Source of the DNA: Echiichthys vipera
Lineage: Eukaryota > Chordata > Actinopteri > Perciformes > Trachinidae
Length of the DNA stretch: 64,000 nucleotides
Assembly: GCA_963691815.1 (NCBI GenBank)
Contig: OY829652.1
Coordinates: 18,509,986 to 18,573,985, forward strand
Direction of reading: 5' to 3'
The notes below the pieces were generated by a model. The model searched no databases. It was not told the origin of the DNA and was given only the letters and a program-made list of their open reading frames with translations. Below are positions 1 through 11,363 of the stretch, piece after piece. The stretch's first letter is position 1, and every line of letters starts with the position of its first letter. The position numbers and the translations under genes are program-made.

Positions 1-705
1 ACTGCAGAAAGGGGGACCAGATTATATTGAAAGCCATTATATTGTCTTTTATGATGATGCAAGCTGTTCCAGATTTGCATGGTCGGTTAAAAGATTGAGC
101 CAATGCTGGGTTGAGAGTTTTGATCTGTCTTTCCAGTTGAGTAAAATTGTTTTCTTGGCTGCAGTGAGTGCTATGAGAATGAAGGTTTGCAGATGTGGTA
201 CAGTGAGAGAGGAGAGATCACCTAAAAGAGCGATGGAGGGAGAGAAAGTGATGCTGAGGTTAAGGAGCTCTGACAGATTTGTCATGACCTCCGACCAAAA
301 CCGGCTTATGAGTGTGCAGAGCCAGAATGCGTAGATGTGGTTCTCTATTGTGGAGGGGCAGTATGTGCAGGTGTTGCTATCTGTGAAACCCATATAGTGC
401 ATTTTGTGAGCGGTGATGCTTACCCTGTGTATGATTTCCTATTGAATGAGTTGAGTCTTAGAGTTGAGTGACATGGAGAATGTATTGTTGCATATGGTCT
501 GCCAGTCTATGTCGGTGTGATCTGTATTTAAGTCTGAAGTCAATGTATGTGCTGGTATCGAGATGGTGGTGTCATGGTGAGAAGGTAAATGATACATTAG
601 GCATAGTAATTCTTTGGGTTGTAGTAACCCTAGTTTTAATAATATGGGGGGGTCGTGGTTGTGGAAGTTGCTAAAGGCAATTGTCTTTTTTATGGCCTCT
701 TTCAA
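1..705 (-). mobile_element. L1-clade LINE ORF2 C-terminal fragment (decayed)
   Basis: Read on the minus strand, two open stretches (705-439 and 402-49) lie in the same frame, separated by an in-frame stop near 437-439. The translation carries the end of a fish L1-type ORF2: a 'DWQTICNNTFSMSLN' segment, a Cys-containing 'TYCPSTIENHIYAFW' segment like the C-terminal CCHC-type region of L1 ORF2, and 'KKTILLNWKDRSK' followed by 'HWLNLLTDHANLE'. This is the usual order at the L1 C-terminus. The endonuclease and reverse transcriptase core are absent, so this is a 5'-truncated dead copy, and its 3' end may run out of the window at position 1. The family is judged from remembered fish L1 sequences. 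Confidence 0.7.
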
Positions 706-819
706 CTGTAGATACTGATACTGACAGTGGTTGGGTAGGTTTTATGTTTGAATGAGAAGGTCGAAGGTCATGAGAGAACTGCCAGAACAAAGGTGCCCCA
801 GGCTGGTTACAGACAAGTG

Positions 820-891
820 GCCGTGATCTTATAGTGGTTAGTAGTCTGCGTTGTGGCCGCAGCAACACCGGTTCGAATCCGGGTCATGTCA
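820..891 (+). tRNA. tRNA-His(GTG)-like sequence, probably a decayed copy
   Basis: The stretch folds as a tRNA. The D-loop/A-box is TATAGTGGTTAG, the anticodon arm CTGCG-TTGTGGC-CGCAG has anticodon GTG at 853-855, and the T-loop/B-box is GGTTCGAATCC. It resembles vertebrate tRNA-His closely. Defects: the acceptor stem (GCCGTGA with TCATGTC) has one mismatch and one G-T wobble, and the outermost T-stem pair is A-G. These changes, and a second tRNA-like relic nearby, suggest a pseudogene or a tRNA-derived repeat, although the anticodon arm is perfect. A covariance-model score would decide. Confidence 0.55.
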
Positions 892-1087
892 GCAGTACAG
901 AGCTGCTTTTAACTCCTCTGCTTCATTTTCCTTCCTTTGAAACTTGACAACTCAAGCTAAAATTTCTGCATGAGGCCCCAGATTTTCCAACTAGATCAGT
1001 CAGTTTGCTGGCGTTCTACTCAAAGTGAAAGACCTCGACTTTTTGCATGTGATGCCATGGTCACTCCCCAAGCGACAGACACATGTG

Positions 1088-1160
1088 GGGCTAGTGGTGC
1101 AATGGATAACGCGTCTGACTTTGGATCTGAAGATTCTAGGTTCGGCTCCTGGCTCCTTTA
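1088..1160 (+). pseudogene. tRNA-Arg(ACG)-derived pseudo-tRNA
   Basis: The sequence aligns without gaps to vertebrate tRNA-Arg(ACG): GTGCAATGGATAACGC in the D-arm, TCTGACT before the anticodon, AGATTCTAGGTTCGGCTCC in the variable and T arms. The anticodon position now reads TTG, the 3' anticodon stem has a mismatch (TCTGA instead of TCAGA), and the 3' acceptor strand (CTCCTTT) no longer pairs with GGGCTAG. It is therefore a decayed copy rather than a working gene. It lies about 200 bases after the His-like sequence on the same strand. Confidence 0.6.
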
Positions 1161-1289
1161 GCTTGTGAATCACATGTTCCTCATTTCGGATGTTACTCCT
1201 CTACAAGCTGTCTAAGTAAATCAACATCTGGCAAGAGCCAAGTGATGAGTCAAAAGCCTTTCAACGTGTGCTAAGAGGTGTCTGAACTA

Positions 1290-2220
1290 GAGCTGAAACA
1301 ATTACTCAAGTAACTGGAGTTACTTGATTACAAAAATTAATCGAGGCAAAATCTCTGCCGTTCATTTAATTCCTATCTTGCGCGGTATGTGACCTGTTCA
1401 GCACAGGGATCATTGTTCCACACGGACCATTTTTGCGTATGCACACCACTATATCTAGAAAAGGCAGAGAATAAGTTTGGGCTCATTTAACACTCAAGAA
1501 AGAAGCCAAATAGGTGCCATGTGTCCACTGCAAACTAGAACTGTTCTACTACAACAGCACGACATTGATGATTCAGCGTCTGAGCCAAAAGCAGCCCGTG
1601 GTTAACCGCTGTTTCGTTTTAAGGAGGGCGGTTGCCGTAGTGATGCGTAATGTTAGCTGACCCCGTGAATGCCTCTATTTCGTTTTTCATGACTGTTAAA
1701 CATAATGTTACCTACCTGATCAGTGTTTACAGTTTTGTTTGAGGAAATTTGTCAGTGGCGTTTTGTACGTTGCTTGTTGTTACAGTAGAATGCGAGTCTT
1801 GCTGATAATATCTATCTCTAATTCATTTTCTAAATGAATCTATTTGTCTCTGAAACCTGTTTGAGAAAACACATGTGTCACGTAGAATTTTGTGCACCAC
1901 TTTCAAGTGTAAATAGTAAACTTATTCATGTTAAATTGCGAGTCTATTGCCTTCAATACAAACACATCTCGTCTCTCTCTCTCTCTCTCCCCCCCCTCCC
2001 CCTCACGCACATGTGCACACACACACACCCACCCCTGTTAGATTACTACATCAAAAAGGCCTACCCCACACATAATATATTTTATTGCAAAATAATGCAA
2101 ATTATCATACATTCTCACACAAAATTATAATATTTTTTTCAGACGATCAATTATCAGATTAATCGATGGAATAATCTGTAGAATACTCGATTACAATAAG
2201 ATTCCATAGCTGCAGCCCTA
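1290..2220. mobile_element. Degenerate MITE-like element with TAGRGCTG termini
   Basis: The left edge begins TAGAGCTGAAACAATTACTC and soon reads ATTAATCGAGG. The right edge, reverse-complemented, begins TAGGGCTGCAGC and contains TAATCGAGTATTC and CGATTAATC. AT-rich sequence full of CGATTAAT motifs between TAGGGCTG-type ends is a common interspersed repeat design in teleosts, usually a non-autonomous DNA transposon. No transposase ORF is present. The interior has a CT/CA-rich tract near 1975-2035. Boundaries are approximate and no target-site duplication was identified. Confidence 0.45.
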
Positions 2221-2264
2221 ATCCAATCCTGCTCCTGGATGGCCACTATCCTGCATGTTTTAGG

Positions 2265-2376
2265 TTTCTCCCTGCTCTAACACACCTGAGTCTAACATTT
2301 ATCAAAACTGTGACAAGCTTCAGCTGCTTGACAACGAGGTCATCATTAGAATCAGGTGTGTTAGAGCAGGGAGAAA
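2265..2376. repeat. Inverted repeat, 31-bp arms (MITE-like)
   Basis: The left arm (2265-2295, starting TTTCTCCCTGCTCTAACA) and the reverse complement of the right arm (2346-2376) match at 30 of 31 positions. They are separated by about 50 bases. Such foldback sequences with CTCTAACACACCTGA are frequent in fish genomes as short hAT-type non-autonomous elements. It lies just outside the right edge of the neighbouring TAGGGCTG element. Confidence 0.7.
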
Positions 2377-3447
2377 TATTCAGTGTCAATGGCATGGTGA
2401 GATTTTTGTTAAAAATGGGAAAGGGTTTGCACTATATATTGAGTTGTTGGGGTGGAAAAGGGGGAAGGGAGAAGAACTGAGAGAGTGAAGAAAGAAGAAA
2501 AAACAGGAATAACAAAATAAAAAGCAAGGGTCTTCAAATACATAAGGACATTCTGCACAAGAAAAGAGACAAACAAACCCAAAAGAAAGAAAAATGTCAG
2601 TGGAATAGTGTCTTATTATACAGACAACAAGGTTGAATATTGTATTTAACAATGCAATATTTTTACGAGATGTATTGTGATTTACTATTAAGTCAAATTA
2701 AATAGATAAACAAAATAAAGAAAGAAATAAGGAACAAAATAAACTCAATTAAATATTTAAATTGGTGTAAGCTTAAACAATGTAACTTAAATTTAACTTG
2801 CCTACATAAACGAAGACAAACATACTCTACATGCACTGTCATGTTCAAGCATTCATACATACGCCTACTTATACACAATTACACACGGACACAAATACAC
2901 ACACACTGTTTTTGTCCTGCATAAAGACACACCCTGATATATAGGTTTGATATATGCACATCCCCACATACACATGCACTTATACGTACACATATAGACA
3001 CACATACATTCATCCTCCCGCCCGTGCATCTACCTATCGCCCACCCACCCTCACACACCCCTACCCTGTTTATGAAAAAAACGGGCAGACAAGTAGTCAG
3101 ATATAGAACAAACAGGTAGACTAACAGACAGCTGGGTGGAAAGATAAACAGGTAGGCATTGGTTGGTTAGACAGACAGATAGACAGACAGCAGGTGAACA
3201 GATAACACAGATGATAAACAGTTGTACCAGTAGAATTATTTTGAAGTTGAATATCAGCTGTTGTGTTGTGTTTACCATGCTACTGAGTTGGACAAGTTGC
3301 TCTGTCTGGGCCAGTACTGCTTTGGTCTGTGCTGACTGTAGTGGCTTGTATGTAATTGCATAAGCATTCTTTTGTTATGTGCATCTTTTGTCCTCCTGTT
3401 TTTGCTTAACTGGCAGCTTGTAACTCCTAATGTTTTTTTTAATACAG
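2377..3447. other. Upstream ankrd26 intron sequence, no gene seen
   Basis: AT-rich sequence with short purine-rich, CA-rich and CAGA-rich simple stretches (for example the tandem ACAGA motifs near 3160-3195). No credible exon was found. It ends in the acceptor AATACAG that begins the first ankrd26 exon of the window. Confidence 0.5.
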
Positions 3448-4683
3448 GTGAAGCAGCCAGTCAACGCGAGGCAATCAGCAGCCTTTCCCAGAAGCTTGCC
3501 AAGGCAGAGACTCGAGCAAACAGCATGGAGAATGAAGTTCATCGGGCTGCGCTGCAGCTGACGGAAAAAGGCCTACTGCTGGAGGTCCTACAGCGGGAGA
3601 AAGACCAGGCAGCTGTACGTGTTAAGGAGCTAGAAGCAGCTCTGCACGCTGAGAGGGAACTGGTCAGTCGTGCTGGAGCACGCCAAGAGGCCACACAGGA
3701 GCGGCTAGCCCAAACCCAGAGTGAGGCCATGCTTCTACGGCAACAGCTAGAGGAGGTGCAAAACAAAGGCGTTGCAAAAGAACGTGCAGTAACCGACGCT
3801 CAAGAGCGCTTCAGTGACATTCTATCCAAGCTGCGCTCTGACTCCGAAGAGAGAGTACAACTAGTAGAGGAGAGAAATAAGGAGCTCGCCAGTAAGGCTG
3901 CTGATCTTCGAGATCAGATCTACAAGTTAGAGGAAGAGAAGACTGAAAGAGAGGTAAGATTAGGACTCTGCAGGTAAGAGGATTACCTAACTAACTCTTA
4001 CCTAACTCCAGACCCATTTTTAACCTTTTTTCCACATGCCAGCCAGTTAAGGATCTCTCTTTATATCTAATCAAATCTTTGCTTTCTTTGATTCTTTCTG
4101 AGCTCAGACTAGTCTAAGGCAGCTGCAGCAGGAGCTAGCTGACTCACTTAAGAAGCTGTCAATGAGTGAGGCTTCTCTCGAGGTCAACACACGCTATCGC
4201 AATGACCTGGAGGAGGAGAAGGCTCGACTCTTTAAAGACTTGGACAGGCTCAAAGGAAAGGTAAAGTCAGGGAACAGTGCCACCTTGTGACAGCATATTT
4301 TACCTTGTCTCTGATACCAGATGTGTTCATGATTATGAAGCAAACACCTGTACTGAAGTAAATGGCTCATTATCACAATGTGTAGTTGGCCATCAGCAGA
4401 CATAACTTTCAGGCTGCAGGTTCACTCAACTGACAGTTAAGTCCACTGTTAACATTGCTGATGAGGGGCATGCTTTGTCCCTATCATGTAGCTGGAGGAA
4501 AGCGAAGACCAGTATGTGCAGGCTGAGAGACGCATTCACAGTCTGAAGAGCAGTCTGGATGAAAGGGAAAAGGAACTCATCACTGCTGCCCAGAAACACC
4601 AGGAGGCGCTGTCCGCCTTAGCAGCTTCTGATACCACCATCAAACAGCTAGAGGAAGCTGTGCAAAGGTATAGGCATGCTGTT

Positions 4684-4734
<51 letters not shown>

Positions 4735-7700
4735 TTTGTGATTGAAAGAGTGATTGATTTCTTTTATTAGATGCCATGTATACAAAAACCATTCAGTGAA
4801 ATTAATCATGTAAAATAAAACAAAAAATACATAATAAACAAATGCTCAGAAATAGTATAATTTCACATGTTAAATGTATTATCAGCAATGAATCTAGATA
4901 TGTGTGCGTGTACAATACTGTATATGAATATTTGTGTTTCTGTGTAATGTAAACATTAGGCTCGAGATAGAGGACGCCAGGCTGGAAGCTGCTGCGAAGC
5001 AACAGTGTAACAAAATTGAAGCACTTCAGAAAGGAGCTCAAGAATCTGCCATGGTGAGTGCTGCAAACTTAATCCAATTTCCAGCACGCACACATTTGAC
5101 ACAAGATCTCGGTGGCTCCATATCTCCTTTTTTTGTGATTCAAGGAGAAAAATACAATATCCCAATGTTGTGATACTTGGAGAAATCCCTTGTGACATCA
5201 AATAGCTGACTTAACATTATGAAGTCATTAAGGTATCCAATCTTTTTCCAGCTATCTGACTGCTCACCTGGAGGAGGGGTTGGTATTGTGAATGTAGGCT
5301 TAGTTTCTCTGTGTTGGTTAACCTCTCTTTTCTATTATATAAATCAACGGAAATCATAAAATCATATTATATTAAGTTACTAAATGAAATGCACTTGGGC
5401 TTTTTTACCCTATTTGCACAAGCTGCTAGACTAGGAATCCAAACATAAGGAGGAAGTAATAGCTTTGTGTCTGTTTGGGTTTTTTCTGGGTTACATCATA
5501 ATGTGTTTTCTCCCTTAAGCCTGATCTTGGTATGTGGGGCCTTTCTCTACTTTTTGTCTCAAGCTGCATGATGCATGTTCCTTAGTCTTAAGTCTCTTCT
5601 CAACCTTTTAAAAAATATAAATAAAAGACAATGGCAACACAAACAAAAATAGTCTGTTTAATTTCTTTTTTTAAGAGTTCTTTTCTTATGTCTGTAGGTC
5701 AGAGGTCATTTGGAGGACTTGGTTACAAACCTCCAAAGCAGTAAGATGACTTTGGAAGACCAACTCAATCGAGAGGTTGGTGGCATATTATCCTTCCCTC
5801 ACTAAGAAAACCTTCAGCTGGAATTACCATTATTCTTACCTTCATCTTCTTTTCTAGCCTTTGTGTATGCAATTCACTCAAGACAAGTCTGAGCTACATT
5901 CCTATATTTTTGAGTAGCCTGCTAAATGAGGAAAACAGTCACTTGAGGAATCTTAGCGACAGTGATAGAAACATTTTCCCATCATTATTCCCTAAGGTAT
6001 AAAGTGTGACTTTTATGAAAACAAAGCAATTAAAATAGCACACAATTTTGAATTCACACATTATACAGAAAAGTAGCTTTCTTTGAAAAAGAGGAAAGCA
6101 CTGAACAAACAATTTTGATGTGTACAAGTGTACAATAATATCAATAGGTAGGCTAAATCTAAATTATAGTTTCTCTTTCTGGAAAATAAGAACCAAATGT
6201 ACATTTTAGTCTTTTCAGATGAATAAAAAAACCCCGGATCAGATTAAATAAATCAGAAATGTCCACATTTTTACTGCATATTTGAGACAGAGTTTCTCAC
6301 AGGTAAAATGGAATGTGGCTGTTTAGCAAAGCTGACTTCTTTTTCTAATGTACATCTATGATAATTGAATTTCTTGCGGCCGTCTTTCTCTTTCTCAGGT
6401 CCAGAAGCAAAGCATGCTGTCTCACACAGCCCAGGATTCTCAGGCTTTGTGGGAGGAGGAGCTGAAGAGCCGCTCTAAGTTAGGACTACGTCTGGCAGAG
6501 CTTGAAAAAGAAAAAGGAGACCTGAGCACCCAGGTATCACAGTGATGCATTCATTTGTATATGATGAATTAAGTAGCCAACCCCCTCCCCCCTGATAATA
6601 TACCAGGGTTTGGATCTCAAGAGTAAGCGTGTTGCCTGTGTTTCAGATGGAAATGGAAAAGAAGAAAGCCAAGAAAATAGCAGAGCAGAAGAAATCTGTA
6701 GACACCCGTTTGGATCAAGAGATGAAGAGAAACACAGAACTCCAAAAAGAAATGTACAGGTGACTCCTAGCCTCCCCCTCACGCCCTTCTCACCCACGGC
6801 AGAACTTCTTCCTACTGTTTAGATACAACTCAGATCCAGTAGAGCGCAGTCTTTCCTGGCTTGTGTGTGTGTGTGTGTGTGTGTGTTAGTTAGTTTTAAC
6901 TCTTGTTATTGAATAATAAGTCCTGTAATAATAAGTGTTCTCCATGTGTTTGTCTAGTATTTGTGTTTGTTAGTATTTTTGTGGCTTCATTTAATTGTGA
7001 CTGATTTGGTGTTTCTTTTGACAGAATTTAGGAGTTTGCCTTCAGTAAGGGTTGTTTATGTTGCTGTGTTTTCAATCTGAATTTGTCACATTTAATATAA
7101 ATAAGTTGCATGCAGTCACACTGTTTGTGGGAATGGGTTAACTTTGCTTATCATGTTATCATTTATTAGGTCGTTACTTACTTTCTCACAGGAGAGATTT
7201 TGAGAACCCATTAACAAGGGTTCTGTTTTATTATAGTGTCGCGGTGTGAGAGTGACAGTGAGTGGGCATACACGATACCAGGAACCTGATATCAAAGCAG
7301 CTAAATAGAATTGATCCATTATTCATTTCATTATTCACACCTGTGCTTTTCCTGCTGTGACGAGTCAAAATGTCATCCGTGAAAAAGTCCTATTTTTCAG
7401 TTTTTAAGCTAAACTTTAGGGGACAGGTTTATATAAGATACTCACTTTGTGTTTTGTATATATGCATATCATTTAAGGTTGCGTACTTTATTGAAGACCG
7501 CAAAGAAGAAACTGAGAGATCAGGACACAAGTGGAGCTGAATTTGGCTCTCCTATGAACAGTCTACGGATGGACATAGGCAGACACAGCCAGGCCGAGGG
7601 TTCCTTTGGACGAATGAAAGAAAAGGTTTGCCTGTCTGGTACAGCAATACCTTTCAGCATACACCCCCACTTAATAGAATGATGCAAGCTCTTAGACCTT

Positions 7701-10700
7701 GGCCTCAAACATTTCCTCTAACTTTCTTATGCTACCAGGTGGACGATCTACAGGTGCAGCTGGATAAGGAAGGTTCCCGTCGCAGCCAGCTGGAGAAGGT
7801 GAACGGGGACCTTAAGGATCAGTTGGCTTCCCTGAAGAGCTTGAGCCGCAATAGTGACCACCTAGAAAGGAGTAAAAGGCAATTGGAGGAGGAAGTACTG
7901 GAACTGAGACGCAGAATGGAGGCCTCTCAGATTGAGCAGAGCCAGGTGGAGCAGTACCGCCGTGACGCAGAAGAGAGGGCCCGTCAGGAGATACAACAGA
8001 AACTGGAGCAGGTCAACATCTTCCTGCAGGTAAAAGCTTGTTCGGGTAAATTGCATTGGTTTATATGAACAAAGTGGCAAATATTTGATTACACAGCAGC
8101 CTTTAAGACAACTGAGTGCACAACAGAATCAAAAAATATCAAATAAACTTAAATAATAAGACAAATAAATATAAGATTAAGAAATTAGATTAAAAAGAAT
8201 AGAATCAATTAATTGATGTGTGTATATGTACATAGATGTTTTGGTAGCTTGCTATCCATAGGTCTATAAAAACATTACTAAGCCAGATTAAATATGACTG
8301 CATTTGTTTGTCTCTCAGTCCCAGGCAGCATCCCAAGAAACATTGGATCAGATTAAAGCAGCCAATGAGGCCAACCTGCGGTCCCAGCTGGAGCAGAAGA
8401 TCCGGGAGCTGGAGGGAGAACTAGGCCGGGCCCGCACCAGCCATCACGACAGCCTCAACCAGAGAGACTCCACGCACACGGAGCTAGAGCGATACCGCCA
8501 ACTCTACACGGAGGAGCTGCGCCTCCGCAAGTCCCTGGCTGCCAAACTAGAGAGGTAAGAGGATCTTCTGACCACAGTTTAGCACCAAGTTTTCTGGAGG
8601 GGGACACTCTGATCAGTGTTCTATGGTGTAATCAGACATAAACAGTGCAGATGGTGAAAACCTGTACTATATCAATGCTTTTCCCCGCAGGGCCAACAGT
8701 CGACTCTCAGAAGCCAATTCCAAATTGCTTAACGAGCGCAGCAGGTCTTTGATCACAAGCAATATTGCAAACGGTAGCCTTGGAGGGCCCTCGCTGGATG
8801 TGGGCTCTTTGGGTTCACCAGCACACTATGGGTCCACACTGGGGACCCTCAACAGGAGCCTGGGCCTGGGACTATCCCTCCTCAGCCCTGTAACTGAGGG
8901 GCAGAACAGCAGGGTGGAGGACTACTTAGCCAAGGTCTGTATAGTCATTAATTTAAAAACATAGTGATTACAGTGGAATATTCTTTATGGAGACAAGTTT
9001 ATTTACTTTGGGCCAATTTTCATTTCTATAGCCTCATGGTTGTCAGCATTGTTATTGTGTAACTGGTTCCATTTTTTGTTCAAAAGATTTTTATACATAG
9101 GTTAGTGTGTTGTTACATTGTCATAACTGCGGAAATGTATTTATCTGTGAGTTTTGAGGCATTACACATCAGATAAATCAGATTTTGGAAAAACGTACTT
9201 AGAAGAAACACAGTAAATAATGATTTGATGGCTTTCTAAATTCACATCTGTCTTCCGTCTACAAGAACACCTTCGAAACTGAAGTTATTTCATCCCCCTT
9301 TTCTTTTCTTCCTCCTGCACATTGTTTCTTCCTTACTCTATCTCTAGTCTTTATGGTAGAGGGGTTTTACTTCTAACCTATCTATTTCTCACTCTTTTAG
9401 CTTCTAGCTCAAAAGTCTGTCTCTCATCTCTCTTCACTTCAGCCAGACCCATAACCAGGTGTGTAGATGTGTTAAAATCAGTGTCTGATTGGATGCTGTT
9501 CCCTTCACCCTGTTGGTGGGCCTACATGTATGGCTCTGTTCACATGCAAACCATGGTGTTCAGGGTTCTCACAGTGAAAATAAGTTGTAGAAAGTAAAAT
9601 TTTTGGAGGACCAGCAATGTTACAGAAATTGCATATATTTACTGATATTTTTCCAATATAGCATTCAGAGGAATGTATTTATTTTTCAAACGTTGAGGTC
9701 AAGGCAGAAGGATCGAATCTGGGGGGAAAAAAATCATAATTGAGTGTTGAAGGTTGCTGGCTTGCTGCCATCCATATAGGCCACTTGCTACCAGGTCAGC
9801 TAATAGCAAAATTCAATTGCGATAGCTGTGTTTCAACCAGTAGAGGGTAGTTGCTATGCATATTCATCACGCAATATGTAGATTCAAATAGTTTGCACTA
9901 AATGTCAAGATTTAGACCTGAATCTACCCTAAATACCCATATATGTTGTTTTTTAGCTGCAAAAATGTTCTTTGCTGGTTAAATTACTCTTTACGAAATT
10001 CTTACTGAATTTATTTCTGACATAATAATATATTATATATATATATATATATATAATATATTATTATATATAATAATTATATATATATATATTATAACAG
10101 ACATAATAAATGCTATCATCGTTACTTAAAGGTCTAATGGCAAACACAAATAAGTTGAGGTTGCAAAAGGACATGATTGAAAAATTCTAGTTGAAGATAA
10201 CATAGACTTTCACTGTTGAGATGTGCAGGAACCCTGGGTTTTGCATCGTGCGGCTAGTCACATACACCAGCTGAAATCTTAATACCTACCTTTGATTCTC
10301 TGCTTTGAGTTGACTTTCTCCATGCCCTTAAGTTAACTGATACAGCAGAAAATGTGGCTTTCGACTCGGCTCAGACACCCTCAACCTAACTCTTATTTTA
10401 CTATTAAGTTACATGATAGTCTCATTGGCCTCATTGGCCGCTTTCCCGCTCAGAGTTGAAGTTTTTTCAACTCGAGGAATTCAAGGTGCTCCTTTAAAAT
10501 GTGAGGCGCATAGAGCGGAAAAACGTGAGGTCTTGATCAATGCAAAATCAGCAAAATACTGTATGCATATAATGTTGGGTTTTTGTACACAAACACATTG
10601 TAAAGGAAAATACAGACAATCCCGAAACAATACGTTTGCAGATAAATACCATTCTCCTTGATATGTTGCGTACAGACCTTTGTGGTTCAAAGTTCACCAA

Positions 10701-11363
10701 ATCAATCAACCACAGTGACTTAGTTGTTGCCACTTGCAGTAAGATTTAAAAGGCAACATCAAGCAGCCTGCAGAAACTCTACACGAAAGCAGAGCTTGCA
10801 TGCTTGGCATGTCCTGCTATGTGTCACATAAAAGTCCTTTTACGGTGTTATTTCCACTATCAAAACATTTGTCATTGTGTTGCCACTTACCATAGTATTG
10901 TGCTTGGTGGTGAGGTATCACTCTTGTTTCTCTGTCCGTTTTGTTAAATGTGTAAATATTATATTTTTAAGGCCATATTTTCTTCAGTTTATGTTAGCTG
11001 ATGTTTTCCCCCAAAACATTAGATCTTAAATCTAATGCTGACTTTGCCTTTTTTTTCCCAGATGCAGAGTGAGTTGGATAGAAACATATCAAAGGAATTA
11101 AACAATGGTGAGTGCACTGAAGCTTGAAACATGGCACAAATTTTAGCGGCCTGTTAAAGTCTTTCATTTATATGAAGGTTGTCATATTTTACTTGTCAGT
11201 GATGGTAACTGTGGTCTCTCTTTGGTCGTCAGCCACAGCTGATTTGGACACTGCTTCAGTCCGTATGTCACCGGTGGGCTCTGCCTCGAGGGTGGAGCTG
11301 GACCCCGTCAGCAGGGCCACACAGCAGTACTTGGAGGTACTGAAGAAGAACAACATGATCTAA
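3448..11363 (+). CDS. ankrd26: ANKRD26, C-terminal half (13 exons; 5' part outside window)
   Basis: This is the coiled-coil C-terminus of the ANKRD26 family, whose mammalian member sits at centriole distal appendages and basal bodies. Exons: 3448-3953, 4108-4260, 4492-4667, 4960-5053, 5698-5775, 6399-6533, 6647-6759, 7478-7625, 7739-8029, 8319-8554, 8691-8934, 11062-11107, 11233-11363. All junctions are GT..AG and phases agree, giving about 782 residues and a TAA stop. Recognisable family segments are 'QREAISSLSQKLAKAETRA' in the first exon, 'RQLQQELADSLKKLSMSEAS' in the second, and the closing 'YLEVLKKNNMI', which mirrors the mammalian 'YVQVLKKNYMI' end. Heptad-like Leu/Glu/Lys/Gln composition runs through nearly all exons. 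The first exon starts in phase and has an acceptor, so ankyrin repeats and promoter lie before the window. Exon edges are by eye and could be off by a few bases. Confidence 0.92.
4685..4732. repeat. (CA)n microsatellite beside a splice donor
   Basis: About 24 pure CA units, beginning about 18 bases after the donor of the ankrd26 exon 4492-4667. Confidence 0.95.
6861..6886. repeat. (GT)n microsatellite
   Basis: About 13 TG units in an ankrd26 intron. Confidence 0.9.
8935..11061 (+). other. Long ankrd26 intron, no further gene
   Basis: This 2.1 kb intron separates the exon ending in 'VEDYLAK' from the 46-bp exon 'MQSELDRNISKELNN'. It holds an AT-dinucleotide block and otherwise unremarkable AT-rich sequence. 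Short open frames near 9322-9597 and 10413-10661 show no coding character. Confidence 0.6.
10025..10098. repeat. (AT)n-rich imperfect palindromic block
   Basis: Tandem TA and TAATA units make an almost self-complementary stretch inside the long ankrd26 intron. Confidence 0.85.
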
